Shown here piece after piece: positions 24,391-32,760 of a DNA stretch of 41,615 nt. The notes beneath the pieces were generated by a model. It was not told the DNA's origin. It saw only the letters and a list, made by a program, of their open reading frames with translations, and made no database searches. Numbering within the stretch: position 1 is the first letter of the stretch; each line of letters opens with the position of its first letter. This DNA is from Elusimicrobiota bacterium (GTDB lineage: Bacteria > Elusimicrobiota > Elusimicrobia > Elusimicrobiales > UBA9959): positions 34,328-75,942 of the forward strand of contig JACQYT010000059.1 of NCBI GenBank assembly GCA_016208085.1, written 5' to 3'. The translations under genes were made by a program, and so were the position numbers.

Positions 24391-25524
24391 TTAAAGGATT
24401 TCAGGCAAATTCTTTAACGCGTCGGCGATCGGGATTATGCCGATATTCCCGTCCCGTTCTTTTCTTGTTCCGCCGTAAAGAAAACAGCCCTTTGCCTGCG
24501 GATATTCTTTAAGGAATGCGCGCAGGCTGCGCGTCATATCCGAATTGACTCTGCCCGTGCGCTTTATTTCAAACGCCTTTATTCCCCTTTCCCCGTACAG
24601 AACGAAATCCACTTCGGTATTCCCCGCCGTCCTCCAATAATACAGGCCGTAACCAAGCCGGAGCGCGGCGTTTATCGCGGTAAGTTCCTGGAACAACAGC
24701 GTTTCCAGGGCGTGGCCGTCAATATGCTCGGGCATATCCAGCGGCCCCTTCGGCCGTACCGCCCTATAAACGCCGGCGTCAAAAAAATAAAATTTCGGAT
24801 GCGCGCTCATGCGGCGCCGGGCTTTCTTTACGAACACGGGCACGCGCGTTCCGATAAGAAGATCTTCCAGGATCGTGAAATAATCCTCGACAGCTTTTCT
24901 TTTCACGGCGCAATCCCTGGATACCGCCGACATGTTAAGCACGGCAGCCTGGGAAAAGCTTGCGGCCTCAAGAAACCGCGCGAATCCTTCCAGGTTCCGT
25001 GCAAGCCCTTCGGCCTGGATTTCTTCTTTCAAATAAGTGCGGACATAACTCTCCAGATACGCCCCGGGGTCTGCTTCCCTGTACGCGCACGGAAGCTGGC
25101 CGAACCGCATGGAATGCTCCAGCTTAAAATCTTTGCCCAGTTCGGCGGCGGTCAGCGGATGCATTGAATATGCCAAGGCTCTTCCGGCCAGCAGGTTATA
25201 GCCCTTCCTGCGCAGTTTCCGGGTGTTTGAGCCGGTTAGAACAAATTTTAATCCGGAATTCTCGATCTGCCGGTGAATCTCGTTTAAAAGCCCGGGAACG
25301 CGCTGAACCTCGTCAATAACCACCCACCCCGAATAACCTGCCGGCACCTTGTTCGCCAGGCGCTGGGGAGCGGCAAGAAGTTCATTGAAAAGCCCGGCTT
25401 CAAGCAAATCAAGATACACCGCCTCGCGAAAAGTTTGCCTGACCCAGGTGGTTTTGCCTGTTCCGCGCGGGCCGAACAGAAAAAAACTTTTATTGACGGG
25501 AGCTTTTTGCAGTCTGGTATACAT
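24391..25524 (-). CDS. AAA ATPase with DUF4143 domain (first copy)
   Basis: This 377-residue protein has an N-terminal AAA_14 ATPase with Walker A GPRGTGKT (about residues 18-25) and Walker B WVVIDEVQ, a sensor-like VLTGSNTRKLRR, and a C-terminal DUF4143 domain. That domain includes YLKEEIQAEGLARNL, EDYFTILEDLLIGT, FYFFDAGVYRAV and the YYWRTAGNTEVDFVL...AFEIKR segment, which resembles a PD-(D/E)XK nuclease fold. These proteins are common in bacterial and archaeal genomes; their function is unsettled and often linked to mobile or defence-like DNA. The gene is divergent from the alpha-2-macroglobulin gene with a 138-bp gap, and a similar protein lies at 31606-32760. Confidence 0.88.
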   Translation of the reverse strand: MYTRLQKAPVNKSFFLFGPRGTGKTTWVRQTFREAVYLDLLEAGLFNELLAAPQRLANKVPAGYSGWVVIDEVQRVPGLLNEIHRQIENSGLKFVLTGSNTRKLRRKGYNLLAGRALAYSMHPLTAAELGKDFKLEHSMRFGQLPCAYREADPGAYLESYVRTYLKEEIQAEGLARNLEGFARFLEAASFSQAAVLNMSAVSRDCAVKRKAVEDYFTILEDLLIGTRVPVFVKKARRRMSAHPKFYFFDAGVYRAVRPKGPLDMPEHIDGHALETLLFQELTAINAALRLGYGLYYWRTAGNTEVDFVLYGERGIKAFEIKRTGRVNSDMTRSLRAFLKEYPQAKGCFLYGGTRKERDGNIGIIPIADALKNLPEIL

Positions 25525-25662
25525 AAGACCATTTTACATGTATATTTGGCGTTAGTAAAGCTATTTTGCAAGTCTGTGGAAGTTTCGCCGGAAATATTGC
25601 TAGTATTATATCGTTCGGGTTACTGATGGGCGCAGTAAAAACAGCCGCCCCGGAGGAGTCAC

Positions 25663-28600
25663 GTGAAAAAAATCTTTGATATCATTCTGAAGCTTGACAC
25701 TTATATTATCGCTTACAAGAAATGGATATTTTTCTGCATTATCATGCTGCTGCCGGTCCTGGCTGTGCTCCATTACTGGCGTCCGTCGGCCGCCGTGCCG
25801 CAGGCCAGGCCGGCCGACCCTCTCTGGAAGAACTATATCGGCGCTCACACCGCGGGCATCGTCCCGAGGAAGAGCAATGTCCGCGTGGAATTCAGGAACG
25901 ACGTCTTCCCGAAGGAAATGGTGGGGCAGTCCGCTTCGCGGTATATCGAGACCGAGCCGGGCATTTCCGGCGAGTGCTCCGTTTCCGGCACCCAGGAGAT
26001 AACGATAGTGCCGAAAGGCGATTTGGAACGCGGCCGGCATTACCTTGTGCGCATCAAAGGCGGCAGGATAGAGGGGCTGTCCCCCAACATCGGCGATTAC
26101 GAATTCGTTTTCCAGGTGATAGAGCAGGCGCTGGAAGTGGACCTCAGGGGCCTGACGGTCAGCGGCGGCGACGATAAAATGATGGAGCTGGGCGGGACCA
26201 TCCTGACCGCCGACGCGGAAGAGCCGGACAAGGTCGCCGAAGTCCTGACCGCCTCCCTGGACGGCAGCAAGCTGGAGACGAAGTGGACCCACGACGAGAC
26301 CGGGAAAAAGCACGATTTTGTCATCTCCGGGATAACCCGCCAGGACAATACCGAAAAGCTGACGCTTGAGTGGGACGGGGACAAGATAAGCGCGAAAGAA
26401 AAGGGGAGCAGGGAGCTGGATATCCCCGGCCTCGGCGAGTTCAAGGTCACCGAGGTTAAACCGGTGCTCGGGGACCAGCAGTACATCCTGGTCTTCTTCT
26501 CCGATCAGCTCAAGGCGGACCAGCCGGTCCGCGGCCTGGTCACCCTCAACCAGAGCGGCTATACCGTGCGCATGGAGAACAACACCGTCAAGATCTACCC
26601 GGAGAAGCGGTTCATCGGGAACATCACCCTTACGCTGCAGCCGGGCCTGAGGAACTCCAAGGGGACGCGCCTGGATGGTCAGTACGAGGCGAAACTGTTC
26701 TTCCCCAGCGAGAAGCCGCAGGTGCGGTTCGCCGGGAAGGGCCTGATCCTGCCCGAGAACAAGGTTCTGATGATACCCATCGAGGCGGTCAACATCCATT
26801 CCGTGCAGGTGACCGCGTTCAAGATCTTCAACAACAATATCGGGCAGTTCCTGCAGACCAACAAGCTGGACGGTGCGGACGACCTGCAGCGGGTGGGCCG
26901 CTACCTGTGGCGGAAGACGATCCCGCTCCCGTCCATAGACGCGGACCGGTGGCAGCGCTACAACCTGGACGCCACGGAGCTGCTGCAAAAGGCGCCGCGG
27001 GGAATCTTCAGGCTGGAGCTCTCCATCAACCGGAAAAATTCGGATTATTCCTGCGCAAAAGAGGACAGCGATATCCCGGCGGCCGCCGAGGACCCTTTCA
27101 GGAACAACGATGACCTGCGCGTCAAAGAGGCCAGTCTGTGGGATAATTACGAGGAGTCGGAGAACACCGGGGACGACGGCGAGGGGGGCGGCGGGGGCGG
27201 CAGGGGCGGCTGGCACGACCGCGACAACCCGTGCAAGGACGCCTATTACAGGTTCGCTTCCGGCGTGAAGGACGCGCGGAGCTTCATAGCCTCCAATATC
27301 GGGCTGCTGGCCAAGAGCGACCAGAAGGGCGCTCTGCTGGTCGCGGCCTCCGACCTGGCCACCTCCGAGCCGCTCGGCGGGGTCAAGCTTTCCGTGCTGA
27401 ACTTCCAGAAGCAGGAAGTCGGCTCCGCCGTCACCGACGGGGACGGCTTCGCGCAGCTGGCCCTGTCCGGCGCGCCGTTCTACCTGGAGGCCCGGAAGGG
27501 CGACGACGCCGGCTACCTGAAGCTCAACGGCGGATCCGTCATCCCGGTCGCGCATTTCAACGTGGGCGGCGATGATGTCCGCGAGGGGATAAAGGGCGTG
27601 CTCTACGGCGAGCGCGACGTCTGGCGCCCGGGCGACGATCTCCACCTGGTTTTCGTGCTGGAGGACAAGGCCGGCGCGCTGCCGGACGACCACCCGGTCA
27701 CGCTGCGCCTGCGCAACCCTAAGGGGCAGTTGATGCAGACGCTGACCAACAGCAGGCCGGTCGGCGATTTCTACCGCTTTTCGCTGAAGACTGCCGAGGA
27801 AGCCCCGACCGGCTCCTGGACGGCCGAGGCGCAGGTCGGCAACCGCACATTCACGAAGCAGCTCAAGATAGAGACGGTGAAACCGAACCGGCTCAAGATA
27901 GAGGCGCAGTTCGGCGACGAAGATCTCTACAGCTCGAAAATGCCGGTGGAGGGGAAGATCTTCTCGCAATGGCTCCACGGCGCCCCCGCGCCGGGGCTGA
28001 AGGCGGACGCCGAAGTGCGGCTCAGGCCGGTCCCGACCCGCTTTGACAGGTTCACGGACCACGTCTTCGACGACCCCGCGCGGGAATTCAAGGGGGAGCC
28101 GGAGACCGTCTTTGAGGGGAACTTGGACGGCGCCGGCCGCGCTTCCTTCAACGCCGAGCTGTCCGGCCGCGGCCAGGCGCCGGGCAAGATGTCGGCCGCT
28201 TTCAGGATCAGGGTCTTTGAGGGTGGCGGCGATTTCAGCGTGACGCACCTGAGCTTTCCATATTCCCCTTACGCCAATTACGTCGGCGTCAAGTTGCCCG
28301 AGGGCGACAAGGCCCGGGGCATGCTGCTGACCGATATCGCGCATAAGGTCTCCATCGTCACACTGAGCGACAGGGGCAAGCCGGTTTCCCTGAAGAACGT
28401 GAAGGTCGCCCTTTACAAGATGGGCTGGAAATGGTGGTGGGACAGATCGGAGGAGTCGCTGGCGCGCTTCGCCGGCTCCGACTACAACGAGGCCGTGAAA
28501 TCCGGCGTCGTCTCCACGACCGACGGCAGCGGGACATGGGAATTCGAGATAAAGTATCCCACCTGGGGCAGGTATCTGCTCAGGGCCTGCGACGCCTCCG

Positions 28601-31290
28601 GCGGGCACTGCTCTGGCAAGGTGTTCTATATAGACTGGCCCGGCTGGGCGGGCCGCGCGCAGGAGGAGGGTGGGGCCGGCGCCAACGTGCTCAGCTTCTT
28701 CTCCGACAAGCAGGAATACACCGCGGGGGAAACGGCGGTTATCCAGCTGCCCGAGGCCAGCCAGGGCCGCGCCCTCGTCACCATTGAGAACGGCAGCCGC
28801 ATCTTGCAGCGCCGCTGGCTTGAGTTCAACAAGGGCAAGAGCAAGTTTGATTTGTCGGTCACGGCGGAGATGAGCCCCAACGTCTACGTTTCCGTGGCGC
28901 TCATCCAGCCGCACAGGGACAAGAAGAACGACCGGCCGATGCGCCTCTACGGCGTCATCCCGCTGATCGTGAATGACCCCGCGACTATGCTGCAGCCGGT
29001 CGTCCAGGCGGACGACCAGTGGCGGCCGCAAACCAAAGGGGTCGTGAAAGTTTCGGAAAAAGACGGGCGGCCCATGGACTACACGCTCGCCGTGGTGGAC
29101 GAGGGGCTGCTGGGGCTCACCAACTTTAGGACCCCGGATCTCCACGGGCATTTTTACAAAAAAGAGGCCCTGGGCATCACGACATGGGACCTCTATGACT
29201 ATGTCGTCGGGGCCTACGGCGCGGAGCTGGAGCGGCTGCTGGCGCTGGGCGGCGACGAGGGGCTGGAGAAAGGCCCCAAGAAAGAGGACCAGAGACGGTT
29301 CCCGCCGGTGGTGCGGTTCCTCGGGCCCTTCAGGCTGGACGCCGGAAAAACCAACACCCACGAGGTGGATATCCCCCGGTATATGGGCGCCGTGCGATTG
29401 ATGGTGGTGGCCGGGCGGAAAGGCGCCTACGGGAAAGCCGACAAGACCGTGATGGTCAAGGAGCCGCTGACGCTGCTGGCCACCCTGCCGCGGGTGATAG
29501 GGCCCGACGAGGAAATAACCGTGCCCGTCGCCGTCTTTACTGCCGAGGAAGCGGTGAAAGAAGTGACGCTGGCTATAGAAACGGATAAATATTTCCAGGT
29601 CCAGGGCGATAAGACCATTATCCTCCGCTTCGACAAGCCGGGCGAAAAGATGGGCTTCTTCAAGGTGAAGACGGGGGCGCTCATCGGCAAGGGCCGGATA
29701 CAGATCGCGGCGCAGAGCGGCGCGCTCCAGTCGCGCTCCGAGGTCTTCCTGGAGGTCAGGAGCCCCAACCCGCCCACGGTGAAGCAGTACAACCGCAAGC
29801 TGGAGCCTGGCGAAGCCTGGACCGAGACCGTAGTCCCGCACGGCCTGGAGGGGACCAACGAGGCGATGCTGGAAGTCGCGTCCGTTCCGCCGCTGAACCT
29901 GGAGAAGCGGTTCAAGTACCTTATCCAGTATCCACACGGCTGCGTGGAGCAGAACACCTCGGCAGTGTTCCCGCAGCTCTACCTCTCCGACCTGGTCAAG
30001 CTCGACGAGAACCGCAAAAAGGAAATAGAGAAGAACGTGAACGCCGGGATAGAGCGGCTCAAGTCCTTCCAGGCCTCCGGCGGCGGGTTCATGTATTGGC
30101 CCAACGGCGGCGATACGACGGACTCGTGGGCTTCCAATTACGCGGGCCACTTTCTGACGGAAGCCAAAGAAAAAGGCTACTTCGTCCCGCCGGCGATGCT
30201 GGCCGACTGGGTCAAATACCAGCAGTCCGCCGCGCAGGTGTGGACTTCCGACGGCGGCCGGGACCCGCTGGACCAGAGCTACCGCCTTTACACCCTGGCC
30301 CTGGCCGGGGAGCCGGAGGTCGGCTCCATGAACCGGCTGAAAGAGGAGCATAGCCTGCCCAACGCGGCGCGCTGGCAGCTTGCCGCCGCCTACAAACTGG
30401 CCGGGATAAGCGACGCGGCGCAGATGCTGGCCGAAGGCGCCGGCCTCACGACCGGGGAATACAAGCGCCCCGGCGCTACGTACGGCTCGGCCATCAGGGA
30501 TAAGGCCGTTATACTGAACTGCCTGGCCGTGCTGGGCAGGTACGACGACAAGAGCCTGGCCGAGGATATCTCCGCGGAACTATCCAAGCCGGACTGGCAG
30601 AGCACGCAGTCCATAGCTTACGCGCTTATGGCGATGGCCCGGTTCTACGGCGCGGCCGGCATGGACAGCGGGGTGGAATTCACCTACGCCGTCGGGACCG
30701 GCATCATGACGAAGGCGGATTCCGGCAAGCCCATCCTGACCGTGCCGCTCGCGAAGCTTCCACAGGCCGGCGCGCCGGTGCAGGTCAAAAACACGTCCAG
30801 CAGAAGGCTGTTCGCGGCCGTGACGGTCAGGGGCGTTCCCCCGGCCGGCGGCGAAACCGGGGAGTCCAACGGCCTCTCGGTAAGCGTCCGATACACCGAC
30901 GCGAAAGGCAACCCGCTGGACGTTTCCGAACTGGCGCAAGGTAGCGACGTGACGGCGCGCCTCACCGTGCAGAACAACTCCGGGTCCGCGCTGGACAATA
31001 TCGCGCTTTCGCACCTCGCCCCCTCCGGCTGGGAGATACTCAATTCCCGCCTGGACGAGGGAGAGGACTCCGAAGAGGGCCCGCTGGACTACCAGGACAT
31101 ACGCGACGACCGCGTCTATTCCTACTTCAGCCTGAAGGCCGGGGCAAAGATAGAACTCGCCTCGCGCTTCAACGCCGCCTATCCCGGCCGGTATTACCTG
31201 CCTGGAATCTACGCCGAGGCCATGTACGAGGCCGAGAAGAACGGCCAGACGAAAGGCAAATGGGTGACGGTGACAAGATCGTCAAAGTGA
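25663..31290 (+). CDS. Bacterial alpha-2-macroglobulin
   Basis: This 1875-residue periplasmic protein is of the alpha-2-macroglobulin family, thought to trap proteases through a bait region and an internal thioester. It begins with a GTG after a GGAGGAG site. Residues 20-42 (WIFFCIIMLLPVLAVLHYW) form a membrane anchor; there is no lipobox, unlike E. coli YfhM. A series of macroglobulin-type beta domains follows, with a Gly-rich linker (GEGGGGGGRGG) near residue 507. The MG2-type segment YGERDVWRPGDDLHLVF is near 646. The A2M core (LDAGKTNTHEVDIPRYMGAVRLMVVAG) is near 1225-1250. The thioester motif CVEQ is intact at Cys1427-Gln1430 in YPHGCVEQN, so the thioester should form. A toroid of helices and a final domain (DVSELAQGSDVTARLTV) complete it. 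pbpC, its usual partner, follows after one intervening gene. Confidence 0.93.
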   Translation: MKKIFDIILKLDTYIIAYKKWIFFCIIMLLPVLAVLHYWRPSAAVPQARPADPLWKNYIGAHTAGIVPRKSNVRVEFRNDVFPKEMVGQSASRYIETEPGISGECSVSGTQEITIVPKGDLERGRHYLVRIKGGRIEGLSPNIGDYEFVFQVIEQALEVDLRGLTVSGGDDKMMELGGTILTADAEEPDKVAEVLTASLDGSKLETKWTHDETGKKHDFVISGITRQDNTEKLTLEWDGDKISAKEKGSRELDIPGLGEFKVTEVKPVLGDQQYILVFFSDQLKADQPVRGLVTLNQSGYTVRMENNTVKIYPEKRFIGNITLTLQPGLRNSKGTRLDGQYEAKLFFPSEKPQVRFAGKGLILPENKVLMIPIEAVNIHSVQVTAFKIFNNNIGQFLQTNKLDGADDLQRVGRYLWRKTIPLPSIDADRWQRYNLDATELLQKAPRGIFRLELSINRKNSDYSCAKEDSDIPAAAEDPFRNNDDLRVKEASLWDNYEESENTGDDGEGGGGGGRGGWHDRDNPCKDAYYRFASGVKDARSFIASNIGLLAKSDQKGALLVAASDLATSEPLGGVKLSVLNFQKQEVGSAVTDGDGFAQLALSGAPFYLEARKGDDAGYLKLNGGSVIPVAHFNVGGDDVREGIKGVLYGERDVWRPGDDLHLVFVLEDKAGALPDDHPVTLRLRNPKGQLMQTLTNSRPVGDFYRFSLKTAEEAPTGSWTAEAQVGNRTFTKQLKIETVKPNRLKIEAQFGDEDLYSSKMPVEGKIFSQWLHGAPAPGLKADAEVRLRPVPTRFDRFTDHVFDDPAREFKGEPETVFEGNLDGAGRASFNAELSGRGQAPGKMSAAFRIRVFEGGGDFSVTHLSFPYSPYANYVGVKLPEGDKARGMLLTDIAHKVSIVTLSDRGKPVSLKNVKVALYKMGWKWWWDRSEESLARFAGSDYNEAVKSGVVSTTDGSGTWEFEIKYPTWGRYLLRACDASGGHCSGKVFYIDWPGWAGRAQEEGGAGANVLSFFSDKQEYTAGETAVIQLPEASQGRALVTIENGSRILQRRWLEFNKGKSKFDLSVTAEMSPNVYVSVALIQPHRDKKNDRPMRLYGVIPLIVNDPATMLQPVVQADDQWRPQTKGVVKVSEKDGRPMDYTLAVVDEGLLGLTNFRTPDLHGHFYKKEALGITTWDLYDYVVGAYGAELERLLALGGDEGLEKGPKKEDQRRFPPVVRFLGPFRLDAGKTNTHEVDIPRYMGAVRLMVVAGRKGAYGKADKTVMVKEPLTLLATLPRVIGPDEEITVPVAVFTAEEAVKEVTLAIETDKYFQVQGDKTIILRFDKPGEKMGFFKVKTGALIGKGRIQIAAQSGALQSRSEVFLEVRSPNPPTVKQYNRKLEPGEAWTETVVPHGLEGTNEAMLEVASVPPLNLEKRFKYLIQYPHGCVEQNTSAVFPQLYLSDLVKLDENRKKEIEKNVNAGIERLKSFQASGGGFMYWPNGGDTTDSWASNYAGHFLTEAKEKGYFVPPAMLADWVKYQQSAAQVWTSDGGRDPLDQSYRLYTLALAGEPEVGSMNRLKEEHSLPNAARWQLAAAYKLAGISDAAQMLAEGAGLTTGEYKRPGATYGSAIRDKAVILNCLAVLGRYDDKSLAEDISAELSKPDWQSTQSIAYALMAMARFYGAAGMDSGVEFTYAVGTGIMTKADSGKPILTVPLAKLPQAGAPVQVKNTSSRRLFAAVTVRGVPPAGGETGESNGLSVSVRYTDAKGNPLDVSELAQGSDVTARLTVQNNSGSALDNIALSHLAPSGWEILNSRLDEGEDSEEGPLDYQDIRDDRVYSYFSLKAGAKIELASRFNAAYPGRYYLPGIYAEAMYEAEKNGQTKGKWVTVTRSSK

Positions 31291-31306
31291 AGCTTCGCTG
31301 TGTTTT

Positions 31307-31337
31307 GGGGACGTAATTCTGTAATTACGTATGCTGT
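31307..31337 (+). terminator. Possible terminator or repeat remnant after the alpha-2-macroglobulin gene
   Basis: ACGTAATT at 31311-31318 pairs perfectly with AATTACGT at 31323-31330 over a 4-nt loop, flanked by GGGG. No T-run follows. A similar GGGGACG word is at 24275. The 315-bp gap 31291-31605 also holds a composite repeat (31366-31446) and a short open tail (31446-31539, with YASWLSRDNAGQTREI) that may be the end of a lost gene. Confidence 0.4.
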
Positions 31338-31365
31338 TCCCGGAATTCCAAAAAAATTATGGAAG

Positions 31366-31446
31366 TTTCACCGGCGTTCATAGGCAAAACACATGGCTAT
31401 AGTTGTTTGACAGGCCGAACACCCGAAAATTGCAGCAATTTTCGGG
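31366..31446 (+). repeat. Composite intergenic repeat, copy 2
   Basis: A TTTCACCGGCGTTCATAGG... arm with ACATGGCTATAGTTGTTTGA (31366-31420) is followed by the hairpin CCCGAAAATTG / CAATTTTCGGG at 31422-31446. The arm is about 80 percent identical to the inverted copy at 37051-37105 and clearly related to 17243-17289. Confidence 0.85.
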
Positions 31447-31605
31447 CTATTACTTATGCCAGCTGGCTGAGCAGGGATAATGCCGGGCAGACGCGGGAAA
31501 TAGTCGCAGCCGCAATGAAGAAACTGGAATATTCATAGCGGTCTATTGCGCATATTATTGTAAATATGGCATAATAAATGCGTAAATTCAGGCTTGGAGG
31601 CGCAC

Positions 31606-32760
31606 ATGTATATTCCCCGAATATTCTGCCCGATCGCCGAAACGTTGAAAACGAAGAGCGTACTGCTGCTTGGCCCGCGCCGTACGGGCAAAACCCAGTA
31701 CATTAAAAATCAGCTTAAGCCCGACCGCGTTTACAACCTGCTTCTGAACAGGGAGTTCGTGAAGCTTGCGGCAAATCCCGGACTGATAAGGGAGGAGCTC
31801 CAGAAGAAGGACCGCTTGATAGTCGTGGACGAAATACAGAAGCTTCCCTCCCTGATGGATGAAATACATGATTTGATAGAAACCAGCGGCGCGCGCTTTC
31901 TGCTTACCGGCAGCAGCGCGCGAAAACTGAGGAGGACCCATACTTCGCTTATGGCCGGGCGGGCCCGCGTCCAGAATCTGTGGCCGTTCACTTATGTGGA
32001 ACTAAGATCCGGGCCTAAATCCCTTTTCGATCTGCAGAAAGTCCTGACCTGCGGCAGCCTGCCGCCCGTGAGCCTGAGCGCTTCCCCCGCGCGGGAGCTT
32101 GAGGATTATGCGGGCGCCTACCTTAAAGAGGAGATACAGGCCGAAGCCATCGTGCGCAAGATAGAGAACTTCTCGCGGTTTCTGAGGGTGGCGGCGCTCA
32201 CAAACGCGGGGCTTGTGAATTTCAATGAAGTGGCGAGGGACGCCCAGGTTCCCCCGCGCACCATCATCGAATACTTTAATATTCTCGAGGACACGCTTCT
32301 AGGGAATATGGTTCCGCCTTTCCGCCATGCTGCAAGCAGAAAAGCCTATTCGACGGGCAAATTCTATTTCTTTGACATAGGGGTGGCCAACTCCCTGGCC
32401 GGAATTACACAAGTCCCCCGTGGAACGTCCGTCTTTGGCAAGGCCCTGGAGCACCTTGTTTACCTTGAGCTTAAAGCCTATAAAAGCTACAAAAACAAAG
32501 CGGAGGAAATACGTTTCTGGCGGACTTACGAGGGCGCCGAGGTGGATTTTGTGGTGGGGGATTCAATAGGCATCGAGGTTAAAGCGTCCGAGACGGCGCA
32601 CGCGGGGCACTTAAAAGGATTGCTCAGTCTGGACAACCAGCACAAGCTTAAACGGAAAATAGTGGTTTCGTGCGATACCCGCAAGCGCGCCCTCGGCGCC
32701 GTTGAGATCCTTCCGGCAGAAGAATTCCTGGACATGCTCTGGGCGGGTCAGATCTTTTGA
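31606..32760 (+). CDS. AAA ATPase with DUF4143 domain (second copy)
   Basis: This 384-residue protein has the same architecture as the gene at 24391-25524: Walker A GPRRTGKT near residue 26, Walker B LIVVDEIQKLP, LLTGSSARKLRR, then DUF4143 with YLKEEIQAEAIVRKIENFSRFL, FYFFDIGVANSL and RFWRTYEGAEVDFVV...GIEVKASE. The two are alike in every motif but well diverged. The start is the ATG at 31606, after a TTGGAGG site. The gene sits between alpha-2-macroglobulin and pbpC and ends in TTGA, overlapping the probable TTG start of pbpC, so the two are likely translated together. It has probably inserted into an older alpha-2-macroglobulin/pbpC pair. Confidence 0.88.
   Translation: MYIPRIFCPIAETLKTKSVLLLGPRRTGKTQYIKNQLKPDRVYNLLLNREFVKLAANPGLIREELQKKDRLIVVDEIQKLPSLMDEIHDLIETSGARFLLTGSSARKLRRTHTSLMAGRARVQNLWPFTYVELRSGPKSLFDLQKVLTCGSLPPVSLSASPARELEDYAGAYLKEEIQAEAIVRKIENFSRFLRVAALTNAGLVNFNEVARDAQVPPRTIIEYFNILEDTLLGNMVPPFRHAASRKAYSTGKFYFFDIGVANSLAGITQVPRGTSVFGKALEHLVYLELKAYKSYKNKAEEIRFWRTYEGAEVDFVVGDSIGIEVKASETAHAGHLKGLLSLDNQHKLKRKIVVSCDTRKRALGAVEILPAEEFLDMLWAGQIF

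Noticed and set aside
25606-30351. A very long open frame (1581 codons) on the minus strand opposite the alpha-2-macroglobulin gene
   Set aside because: It is the mirror of a GC-rich gene with strong codon bias. Its product is rich in Arg, His, Val and Leu without domain motifs, whereas the plus-strand product has the thioester and domain order of its family.
31446-31539. A short open tail (YASWLSRDNAGQTREI...) as the end of a tyrosine recombinase
   Set aside because: It is under 35 residues, has no catalytic motif and no ribosome-binding site; it is mentioned only as a possible gene remnant.
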